From an uncultured Collinsella sp. (lineage in GTDB: Bacteria; Actinomycetota; Coriobacteriia; Coriobacteriales; Coriobacteriaceae), in assembly GCA_902495525.1 (NCBI GenBank), contig CABUXL010000019.1, positions 1-32,951 on the forward strand: 32,951 nucleotides of DNA, in the 5' to 3' direction. Each line of letters starts with the position of its first letter. Positions within the stretch are counted from its first letter, which is position 1. This document shows positions 1-7,183 of the stretch, piece by piece. A program made the translations under genes and the position numbers. The notes under the pieces are model-generated. The model ran no database searches. It had not been told where the DNA came from and was given only the letters and a program-made list of their open reading frames with translations.

Positions 1-77
1 GTCAGTAGCGGTCAGTAGCGGTCAGTAGCGGTCAGTAGCGGTCAGTAGCGGTCAGTAGCGGTCAGTAGCGGTCAGTA
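1..77. repeat. 10-bp tandem repeat, about 7.7 copies
   Basis: The unit gtcagtagcg is repeated seven times without a mismatch from base 1 and continues for seven bases of an eighth copy before diverging. It lies downstream of the 3' end of the - strand AlbA_2-type gene. It runs into the window edge, so the true copy number may be larger. There are no spacers, so it is not a CRISPR array. No open reading frame of credible quality crosses it. Confidence 0.97.
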
Positions 78-139
78 TATTCTTCGGAGCCGTTTCTCTG
101 GGCTTCGGCGGACTTGCCAACTCGCGCTTGGGCACTACT

Positions 140-183
140 CAGTAGATTACTCAGCAGTGCCCAGTAGATTACTCAGTAGTGCC
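140..183. repeat. 22-bp direct repeat, two copies
   Basis: The two adjacent units, 140-161 and 162-183, differ at one base. Each carries the hexamer CAGTAG that is also the heart of the 10-bp repeat at 1-77, so the two arrays are probably related by slippage or degeneration. Together they fill most of the non-coding 1-240 stretch, in which I see no gene. Confidence 0.85.
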
Positions 184-240
184 CAGCAGGGGGAGGGCAG
201 CAAACGCAATGGGCCTGTTTCCCGGCTAGGACCTGCAGCC

Positions 241-1623
241 TCAAACTTCGCTTGGCATCCTGTAGAACTGGTGCGGGTCTTTCGGGCTTTTCCCTACCCA
301 TTCCAACAGGCCTCGCCCGGCAAGGTCTTTCAGAGTCTTCGAGGCCGTTTTCCTACCGACATTGGACTCCCGCGCGAGGTCGGAGGTCGTGATTTTCCCC
401 TGAGCGGCGGCAATTGCCATCGCTGCTCGTTCGCGCTCGCTGAGGAGCGGTCGGTTGTCGGCCGCGGTTCTCCTGAAGGCCGCTTTCTGTAACCCAGGAC
501 GCTCGAAGACGACGACGGTGCTGTTGACGGTCTGCTCGAAGCGGAACCTCACGCCGGCTGCCTCGCAGGCCTCCTTGATGCGCGGTATGCCCGTGCCGTA
601 CTGCTCGATGACGCCGGCGCGGAACAGGGTGCGCGCGATCGCGGGGTTTCGGAGGCCGAACTCGCTCGCGGTACCGTCTAGGTGCTCTTGCGGCGAGTCG
701 CCCTCGGGGAACAGGCCCGGGCTCACGATCTGGACGGTGTCCATGAACACGTTGACCTCGACGGCGGTGCCGGTGGTGTAGTCGCGGTGGCACAGCGCGT
801 TGGCAACCGCCTCGCGGATGGCCTCGGCCGGGATCTCGGGGATCTCCTTGCGGTACATGCCCGTCTCGCCGATGACGAACTCGCGCCTGATGTTCGACGT
901 CACGAAGTACTCGGCGAAGTCGAGCAGCTTGAGCATGGTGCCGCACTCGCGGCGCAGGTCGAGGATCTTGGCCTTGGTGTTGCCGCCCAGAAGCCCCAGC
1001 TTCATCCTGGGGTAGGTGTCGGATCCCTCGCAGAACAGCTCCACCGCGGCGTTTCTTAGGCTGCCGTCGGGCGCGACGAGGTCGAGCCTTGCCAAGGTGT
1101 CCTCCACGCCGGCGAACCCGCCGCCCACGCGTCCGGCCCTGCCGCCGCGCGCGACGAAGTCACGCACCGCCTGCTCGTCGGCGTCGGAGACGGGCCTGCC
1201 GGACGGCAGCGAGTCCCACGGGCTACGGGCGCGCTCACGCTTGACGACCATGGCGCTCAGCTCCGAGGCCGACAGCGCTTTGTTCGAAGTCCCCACGCGG
1301 GTGAAGTAGCGTCCGTCGGCGGAGTAGGGGGCGTCGGCACCTGAGAAGGCAATTTTGATGTATCGCAGCCCATCATCGGCGTCGAGGCACTCGACCGTCG
1401 GGAACACCGCGGGCTCGATCTTGTCGGACACCCACGACGTCACCTGGCGCAGCGTTGCGTCGCTGACATCCTGGCCGATGACATCGCCGTTGTCCTTCAC
1501 GCCGAAGTAGAGCTCGCCGCGGCCGTGCTTGTTCAGCATGGCGCTGATGGCTTGCAGTGCTTCTTTATGCTCGCCAGTGGACTTCTTGAACTCGACGGTC
1601 TCGCTCTCGCTGCCCAGGTTCAT
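241..1623 (-). CDS. AlbA_2 (Schlafen-like) DNA-binding / GHKL ATPase-like transcriptional regulator
   Basis: A 460-residue protein of the family annotated as putative ATP-dependent DNA helicase or regulator with an AlbA_2 domain. Residues about 8-125 match that domain (ESETVEFKKS at the start, then the GELYFGVKDNGDVIGQ stretch). Residues about 285-385 match the HATPase_c_4 region (REAVANALCHRDY, then FGLRNPAIARTLFRAG and EQYGTGIPRI). The C-terminal 60 residues look like a winged helix (TTSDLARESNVGRKTASKTL). The family is believed to bind nucleic acid and is common in accessory regions; its substrate is generally unknown. The ATG at 1621-1623 has a modest GGAAAGG upstream and a perfect TATAAT about 40 bp upstream. 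It stands alone, divergent from the pel operon. Its exact role here cannot be told from sequence. Confidence 0.85.
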   Translation of the reverse strand: MNLGSESETVEFKKSTGEHKEALQAISAMLNKHGRGELYFGVKDNGDVIGQDVSDATLRQVTSWVSDKIEPAVFPTVECLDADDGLRYIKIAFSGADAPYSADGRYFTRVGTSNKALSASELSAMVVKRERARSPWDSLPSGRPVSDADEQAVRDFVARGGRAGRVGGGFAGVEDTLARLDLVAPDGSLRNAAVELFCEGSDTYPRMKLGLLGGNTKAKILDLRRECGTMLKLLDFAEYFVTSNIRREFVIGETGMYRKEIPEIPAEAIREAVANALCHRDYTTGTAVEVNVFMDTVQIVSPGLFPEGDSPQEHLDGTASEFGLRNPAIARTLFRAGVIEQYGTGIPRIKEACEAAGVRFRFEQTVNSTVVVFERPGLQKAAFRRTAADNRPLLSERERAAMAIAAAQGKITTSDLARESNVGRKTASKTLKDLAGRGLLEWVGKSPKDPHQFYRMPSEV

Positions 1624-1660
1624 CCGCGCTGCCTTTCCCGTTCGTTGCTTGTCTCGTTGG

Positions 1661-1689
1661 ATTATACCGTGGTCACCATGGGCGAAAAC
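1661..1689 (-). promoter_or_regulatory. Promoter of the AlbA_2 gene with an internal dyad
   Basis: On the - strand a perfect TATAAT lies at 1666-1661, about 40 bp before the start codon. The -35 region is poor (GTTTTC at 17 bp). The spacer is almost entirely a 15-bp dyad (1667-1681, ccgtggtcaccatgg, one mismatched pair). A dyad between -10 and -35 is a classical repressor position, so autoregulation by the wHTH protein is possible but inferred. Confidence 0.5.
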
Positions 1690-1865
1690 GTGGAAGCGCG
1701 CTTGCTTGCCTCTACCATGTTCTCATGCGCCTTAATGCCCTTTGTGAAGAATCATCCCATTGGGAAACGGGTCCCTATGGAACGATTTTGGTATCAGGCA
1801 TAGGGGGGCGCTATCGTGGATGTCGTCACCATTGCCTGCGCCCTCGATCCAGAGATGTAATTACA

Positions 1866-1986
1866 GAAGTGCGGGGAAAAATCGAAAACCTTCGAGCACA
1901 ACGCGGTTTTTTTGTATCAAAACCGCAGGTCGCGGAAGCCTAAAACGGGGGTCTGGTCAGCATTCCTTTGGTTTTCCCCGCACTTC
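1866..1986. repeat. Nested perfect inverted repeats (15-bp outer, 8-bp inner)
   Basis: gaagtgcggggaaaa at 1866-1880 is perfectly complementary to 1972-1986. Inside it, gcggtttt at 1903-1910 pairs with 1919-1926 across an 8-nt loop. The element sits in the 640-bp non-coding stretch between the - strand AlbA_2 gene and pelD. The rest of that stretch holds only short weak hairpins (for example 2061-2079) and no convincing gene. It could be a structured RNA, a MITE-like element or a bidirectional terminator. The inner hairpin ends in a T-rich loop rather than a T tail, which argues against a simple terminator. Confidence 0.7.
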
Positions 1987-2201
1987 CGAATTTGGCCTCT
2001 CGCCACATCCCGATTACGTCTTAAAGTGGCGCAAAAAGCCGTGTGCTCTGCTTGATTTTGCTCAGGAATTATGCCTGAGGGGTAGTGGATTCGCCTTTCT
2101 CCGCCGTGCAGCGGCACGTGTAGGGCTCTCTGGCTCAGGCGCGAGTCGCTTCCCGTCTGAAAAAGTTCTTAAAACAGCTTTAAAGTTGCCTTTGGCCTAC
2201 A

Positions 2202-2231
2202 TTGACAGCGTACAATACGCATGTTTACCAT
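2202..2231 (+). promoter_or_regulatory. Candidate promoter of the pel operon
   Basis: A perfect TTGACA at 2202-2207 is followed after 18 bp by TACCAT at 2226-2231. Transcription would then begin near 2238, leaving a short leader with a strong purine-rich Shine-Dalgarno (2248-2257) and the GTG at 2266. An alternative -10, TACAAT at 2211-2216, has only a weak -35 (TTGCCT at 2186, 19 bp). No c-di-GMP riboswitch signature was recognised upstream. Confidence 0.5.
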
Positions 2232-2265
2232 GGCAAAAGCTAAATTTGGGGAGGGGGAGCGCACG

Positions 2266-4404
2266 GTGGAAGTGCTGGTTGTTGGCAATACCGCGTATGT
2301 CGATGACGACTTTTGTGCCAAGGCGTTTCCCGGTGACCATGTTCAGGTCGTGGCGGCCAACGAGGCGCGCCGCGACGGGTCGTCGCTCCATGCGTCTTGG
2401 AAAGAGCTGCTGCAGCACCTGGACCAGGCTTACGAATTCGACCGTGTGGTCTACCTCTCTACCTATCTCACGCCGCATACCGAGGCCGTTGGCGACATCG
2501 AGCTGCTGCGCTCCGTCTTTCGAGCTTGCATGGGTCGCCAGATTCAGCTGCTGTTTGTGACTGGTCCCATGGGAGCGGACGGTGCGGTGGACGTTGCGGG
2601 GCAAAACGGCAAGGGCATCATTGCCCGTGCGGCCAACGACCTGTGCCGCTACTATGCGGTCCGCGACGGCATTCAGGCCAAGATCTTGCGCGTGCCGTAT
2701 CTGTACACCGCCTCGCCCACGCTGGAAGACCCGATTTTGACCCCGCTGTTCGAGGCGTGCTCGCAAGGCTCTGCTGTCATGAGGGCTGGGGCGGACTCAC
2801 CGCTCGGTGCCCTCTGCGCCGAGGAGCTGGCCGTTCTGGTGCGTCGCATCTTCGACAGCTGGGATGCCACATTCGAGGAACTCGAGGTTCCGGATAGCTT
2901 TGCCCACACCGTGGGAGACCTGGGCGAGGCGCTCAAGGGCTTGTTCCCGGGGCTCGACATTACCTACGACGGGGACGCCGTCGTCTCCATTGCTCCGAGC
3001 GATACCGTCCGCACGCGCTACGGGTGGTTCCAGCGCTATGACGTGCTGCGCGATCTTTCGACCATACACGCCCGCTGGGAGCAGACCCTCGCGGGCAAGC
3101 GCCATCCGCTGCGTGCCGCCATCGACCGCATGCGCGGGCGGACACTGCCCATCAAATGCCTGGAGACCGCGCTGGCCTGGGTGCTCTTTGAGGGCCTGGA
3201 GCTGGTGTTTTCGCAGTCTGCTCAGCTTAACGTGTTCGACTACCGCCTGCTGTACGTGGTACTGATCGGCACGCTGTATGGGCTCGATTTTGGCCTGGTT
3301 GCGGCGCTGCTGGCGTCGGTAGGTTTGGCCGTGAGCTACTTTACTCAGTACGGCTATACCTTCCAGGGCCTGTTTTACGAGCCGTCCAACTGGCTGCCGT
3401 TTATTGCGTACTTTGTCGTGGGTGCCGTGTGCGGCTATGTGCAGCTGCGTAACAGCGAAGCCATTAGGGCGGAGCGCGATCAAAACGAGCTCGTGCGCAA
3501 CCGCAATACGTTCCTTACGCAGCTCTACCACGACGCGATCGAGGACAAGCGCGCGTACAGGCGCCAGATCGTGGGTCGCCACGACAGCTTTGGCAAGATC
3601 TTTGCCGTGACGCAGGAGCTCGATATGCTCAACCCTCGCGACATCTATCGCAAGTGCTGCGAGCTTCTGGGCGAGATCCTCGAGAACGATTCGGTGGCGA
3701 TCTACCATGTTTCGGGCGGGGCATTTGCACGCCTGGTGGCAGCAAGTCCCGCGATTGCCGAAGATGCCGCACGCTCGCTCACGCTTGAGCAGCTTGCACC
3801 TCTTTTGGGCGACGGGGATCGTTCGAACCTGTGGGTGAACCGCGAGCTGACGCCGGGACTTCCCATGTTTGGATACACGATCGAGCGCGACGGGGCACCC
3901 GCCGTGTTGATCTTTGTGCGTAGTGCGGCCGAAAACCAAATGACCCTCTATTATCAAAACCTGTTCCGCATTTTGTGCGGGCTGGTCGAAAGCGCGCTGG
4001 GCCGTGCTTTTGACTATGAGGCGGTGGCGCAGGATAAACGCTGCGTTGACGGCACTTGCGTGCTCAAGCAGGCTGCCTTTGGCCAAGAGCTCGCGGCGGA
4101 GCAAGCGCTCGCAGATAGCAAGATGGGGAGTTATTTGCTCCTGCGCGTGGTACCGGGCATGGAGCCTGTCGGCGAGCTGGTGGGCGCAATTGGGTCGGCA
4201 ATCCGCGAGAGCGACGCGGCGGGCTTGGTCGACGGCGACGTGCTCTACCTACTTATGCGCCAGGCAAAGGCGTGCGATCTGCCCATTATCCGCGAGCGCC
4301 TGAGCGCAAAGCAGATTGCGGTGGAGCCCGTCGACGGCGAGGACATCGTGGCGCTGCTGCAGCACATCTCTTATACCGGTGACGGTGAGGGGGGTGCCGC
4401 TTGA
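2266..4404 (+). CDS. pelD: PelD-like c-di-GMP receptor with N-terminal SDR-like domain
   Basis: Membrane c-di-GMP sensor expected to activate Pel polymer synthesis. I place the start at GTG 2266, because a GGGGAGGGGG ribosome site lies 8 nt before it and the ATGs at 2221 and 2230 have none; 712 residues result. In order: a Rossmann/epimerase-like region (about 1-280, opening VEVLVVGN) without a recognisable YxxxK; about four membrane segments (294-390); a charged helical linker; a GAF-like domain (about 450-590); and a GGDEF-like domain (about 605-712). In the last, RESD (647-650) is followed after exactly five residues by DGDVL where GGDEF should be. So the inhibitory-site RxxD is kept and the catalytic motif is lost, as in known PelD proteins that bind but do not make c-di-GMP. 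Its stop overlaps the pelE start. Confidence 0.88.
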   Translation: MEVLVVGNTAYVDDDFCAKAFPGDHVQVVAANEARRDGSSLHASWKELLQHLDQAYEFDRVVYLSTYLTPHTEAVGDIELLRSVFRACMGRQIQLLFVTGPMGADGAVDVAGQNGKGIIARAANDLCRYYAVRDGIQAKILRVPYLYTASPTLEDPILTPLFEACSQGSAVMRAGADSPLGALCAEELAVLVRRIFDSWDATFEELEVPDSFAHTVGDLGEALKGLFPGLDITYDGDAVVSIAPSDTVRTRYGWFQRYDVLRDLSTIHARWEQTLAGKRHPLRAAIDRMRGRTLPIKCLETALAWVLFEGLELVFSQSAQLNVFDYRLLYVVLIGTLYGLDFGLVAALLASVGLAVSYFTQYGYTFQGLFYEPSNWLPFIAYFVVGAVCGYVQLRNSEAIRAERDQNELVRNRNTFLTQLYHDAIEDKRAYRRQIVGRHDSFGKIFAVTQELDMLNPRDIYRKCCELLGEILENDSVAIYHVSGGAFARLVAASPAIAEDAARSLTLEQLAPLLGDGDRSNLWVNRELTPGLPMFGYTIERDGAPAVLIFVRSAAENQMTLYYQNLFRILCGLVESALGRAFDYEAVAQDKRCVDGTCVLKQAAFGQELAAEQALADSKMGSYLLLRVVPGMEPVGELVGAIGSAIRESDAAGLVDGDVLYLLMRQAKACDLPIIRERLSAKQIAVEPVDGEDIVALLQHISYTGDGEGGAA

Positions 4405-5306
4405 TCTCGCTTGTCGTTGCTGCCGTCTTGCTGCTGATTCATGCGCTGGTTTGTCTGATGCTGTGGACGCTTATGAAGCTGGGCCTACTGCCGGTGCGCG
4501 GGCACATGCTGGCTGTGATAGTGCTGGTGCCGCTGTGGGGCCCGTTGCTGGTGGTTCTGCTATCGGTCCGCAGCGCGGTGTTTGGCGAGGGGCTGAAAGA
4601 GTCTGCGCTGGAGTCGCTGCGCTTTAACGACGACCTGCATCGCAGCGTCCTGGTGCACGACCGTGACGCCGATGCGGGCGTGGTCCCGCTCGAGGAGGCG
4701 CTCATCGTCAACGACCCGGCATACCGGCGCCGCCTAATGCTCTCCATGCTCACCGAGGAACCCGACGCGTACCTGGCGCAGCTGCAGGCGGCTAAGCTTA
4801 ACGACGACGTTGAGGTGGCGCACTATGCCGCGACGGCGGTGGCGCAGATCTCCAAGGAGTCCGACCTTAAACTGCAGCAGCTGGGGCGTGCCTTTAAGAC
4901 AGACCCGAGCGCGCAAAACCTCAACGAATACTGCGATTTTCTTGGTGAATACTTGGGCTCGGGCTTGGCTGAGGGGCGCGTGGCTCAGATTCAGCGCCAA
5001 CAGTACGCGCGCCTGCTTGCGCGTCGCTGCGAGCGCGAGGACACCTTTGAGCTGCGCATTCGATACGCGACGGCGCTGGCCGATGTCGGACAGATCGACG
5101 AGGCGCAGGCCGTGACCGACCAGCTGGTGCTCGACGTGCCCGAGGAGCAGGAGGTTTGGATGCTTTGCCTGCGCCTGGCCGTGATGCGCCGCAACGGTGA
5201 CGAGGTTCACCGTGTGATCGATGCGATTGACAAGCAACATGTATATTTGAGCGCCGACAACCGCGAAAAGTTGGCGTTTTGGCGCGACGGGGAGGAGGCC
5301 AGATGA
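4401..5306 (+). CDS. pelE: PelE-like TPR membrane protein
   Basis: A 301-residue protein with two N-terminal membrane segments (about 2-25 and 36-56) followed by a soluble helical part, from about residue 100, with TPR-like helix pairs rich in Ala, Leu and Arg. In Pseudomonas, PelE is an inner-membrane scaffold that recruits PelF to PelD and PelG; length and topology here agree. The start is TTG at 4401 inside the TTGA overlap with the pelD stop, preceded by GAGGGGGG at 4387-4394. Its 3' end overlaps the next gene by ATGA. PelE proteins are poorly conserved in sequence, so the call rests on topology and on its place between pelD and pelF. Confidence 0.78.
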   Translation: MISLVVAAVLLLIHALVCLMLWTLMKLGLLPVRGHMLAVIVLVPLWGPLLVVLLSVRSAVFGEGLKESALESLRFNDDLHRSVLVHDRDADAGVVPLEEALIVNDPAYRRRLMLSMLTEEPDAYLAQLQAAKLNDDVEVAHYAATAVAQISKESDLKLQQLGRAFKTDPSAQNLNEYCDFLGEYLGSGLAEGRVAQIQRQQYARLLARRCEREDTFELRIRYATALADVGQIDEAQAVTDQLVLDVPEEQEVWMLCLRLAVMRRNGDEVHRVIDAIDKQHVYLSADNREKLAFWRDGEEAR

Positions 5307-7183
5307 GCGTGGCGCAACATATCCGCGACCGTGCAGGGCGCTTTCGTTGGATGGGACTCCTCGTGGTGTGGGCGGTCTTTATTGCCATGGCCGCCGTGCT
5401 GCTGGTGGAGCGTGCCGGCGTGCAGTACAGTGCGGGCCAGCATAAGCTGGGGATGCTTGCCGCCAACGATGCAGTGCCGGCCTCCTCGGCAATCTTTGGC
5501 CAAAAGCCCACGTGCCTGGTCATTACCGACTCGGACCAAGATAGCGTCGACGATGTTAAAGACCAGTTCGACCAGATTTTGCTGGACATGAAGATTGCCC
5601 ATCGCGATGTTGATATTGCCACCGACGGTGCGGACGCGATCCCATCGCTCACGTCGTTTGATCGCGTGATTGTGCTTATGCCCTCGCTTGACGGACTGGG
5701 TACGCATCTGACCGATCTGATGAGTTGGGTGAGTGCGGGCGGCTCACTCATGCTGGGCATGACGCCAGATAACTCGAACTGCCTGCAGGCTATTGCTTCC
5801 AAGTTTGGGATCGAATCGGCCGGATATGACTATGCGACAGCCGAAAGCATTGTGCCGAGCGAGGACTTTATGCTGGGCGGGGGAGAGCGCTACGAGTTCT
5901 CGGATCCCTTCGATTCTTCGCTCTCGGTTTCATTGCGCGAGACGGCGCACGTGTGGGCTAAGACCGGCGATGCGGGCACGCCGCTCATTTGGTCTAACGA
6001 TTGCGGCAGTGGTCACACCGTGGTGTGCAACATTGGCATCTACGACAAGGTCATGCGCGGTTTTTACGCCGCGGCGATCAGCCTGCTGGGTGATGCCACG
6101 GCCTATCCGGTCATCAACAGCGCCGTGTTCTATTTGGACGACTTTCCTAGCCCCGTGCCCTCGGGCGACGGTACTTATATCAAGCGTGACTACGGCCTTT
6201 CCATTGCGGATTTTTACACCAAGGTCTGGTGGCCCGATCTGCAAAAGCTTGCGCAAAAATACGGCATTCGCTATACCGGCGTGATGATCGAAAACTACGA
6301 GGACGCGGTCAACCAGACCGAGCCTGCGCGCCAGGCCGATACCACGCAGTTTCGCTACTTTGGCGGCATGCTGCTGCAGATGGGCGGAGAGCTGGGCTTT
6401 CACGGCTACAACCATCAGCCTCTGGCACTCTGGGACACCGACTACTGCACGCTGTATGACTACAAGACCTGGAAGAACAAAGAAACGCTTGTCGCTTCGC
6501 TCAACGAACTAATCGCGTTTCAGGACGAGGTCCTGCCCAACGCTCATGGCTCGGTTTACGTGCCGCCGTCGAATATCCTTTCGGCCCGAGCGCGCAAGCT
6601 CATCGGCACCGACGTTCCGCGCATTAAGACTATTGCCAGTACGTATTTTGAGGATGGCACCGACCTGCCGTACGTGCAGGAGTTTGGCGTGGCGAGCGAT
6701 GGCATTGTGGAGCAGCCACGTATTGTTTCGGGCGGCATGGTCGACGATTCCTATATGCGTCTGGCAGCCGTGTCCGAACTCAACATGCACTACGTGAGTA
6801 CGCATTTTATGCACCCGGACGACTTGCTCGATCCCGATCGTGGTGCCAAGGAGGGCTGGGAGGTCTACAAGGGCGGCCTGGTCGACTACCTGGAGTGGCT
6901 TACCAAATCCGCACCCGACCTGCGGCACCAGACGGCGTCGGAGTGCTCCGGTGCCATCCAGCGCTTTTCGTCGGTGACGGTGGGCGTGGATACCAGCGCG
7001 GATGCCTGGACGCTTAGCCTGGGCAATTTCCACGACGAGGCTTGGCTCATGTTCCGTACCAATAATGGCGAGCCGGGTGCGGTGACGGGTGGCGAACTGA
7101 CGCACCTTACGGGCAATCTGTATCTGCTCAAGGCAAATGATAAGACCCTGACGATCGAGCGCATGGAGGGTGGCGACAAATGA
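5303..7183 (+). CDS. DUF2194 membrane-anchored polysaccharide deacetylase (PelA deacetylase counterpart)
   Basis: A 626-residue protein with one N-terminal membrane anchor (about 16-35) and a large extracellular part. A family-4-esterase-like core is visible: LDDFPSP with Asp279-Asp280, and HGYNH with His367 and His371, the usual Asp plus His-x3-His metal-site pattern. VYVPPSN follows as a substrate-groove motif. It should deacetylate the nascent polymer outside the membrane, as the deacetylase domain of PelA does. The glycoside hydrolase domain of Gram-negative PelA is not seen; the N-terminal 200 residues look like a Rossmann/flavodoxin-like domain. ATG 5303 is preferred over the upstream TTG because of a GGGGAGGAGG site and the ATGA overlap with pelE. 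The next gene again overlaps by ATGA. Confidence 0.8.
   Translation: MSVAQHIRDRAGRFRWMGLLVVWAVFIAMAAVLLVERAGVQYSAGQHKLGMLAANDAVPASSAIFGQKPTCLVITDSDQDSVDDVKDQFDQILLDMKIAHRDVDIATDGADAIPSLTSFDRVIVLMPSLDGLGTHLTDLMSWVSAGGSLMLGMTPDNSNCLQAIASKFGIESAGYDYATAESIVPSEDFMLGGGERYEFSDPFDSSLSVSLRETAHVWAKTGDAGTPLIWSNDCGSGHTVVCNIGIYDKVMRGFYAAAISLLGDATAYPVINSAVFYLDDFPSPVPSGDGTYIKRDYGLSIADFYTKVWWPDLQKLAQKYGIRYTGVMIENYEDAVNQTEPARQADTTQFRYFGGMLLQMGGELGFHGYNHQPLALWDTDYCTLYDYKTWKNKETLVASLNELIAFQDEVLPNAHGSVYVPPSNILSARARKLIGTDVPRIKTIASTYFEDGTDLPYVQEFGVASDGIVEQPRIVSGGMVDDSYMRLAAVSELNMHYVSTHFMHPDDLLDPDRGAKEGWEVYKGGLVDYLEWLTKSAPDLRHQTASECSGAIQRFSSVTVGVDTSADAWTLSLGNFHDEAWLMFRTNNGEPGAVTGGELTHLTGNLYLLKANDKTLTIERMEGGDK

Noticed and set aside
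1..77. CRISPR array
   Set aside because: Ten-base units are directly abutting with no spacers, and no cas genes are present.
1990..2265. c-di-GMP riboswitch upstream of pelD
   Set aside because: I looked for the conserved GEMM core and found none; the predicted start site leaves a leader of under 30 nt.
1760..2560. + strand open frame of 266 codons before and into pelD
   Set aside because: It crosses the nested inverted repeat and the pelD promoter and start, has no domain character, and overlaps pelD out of frame.
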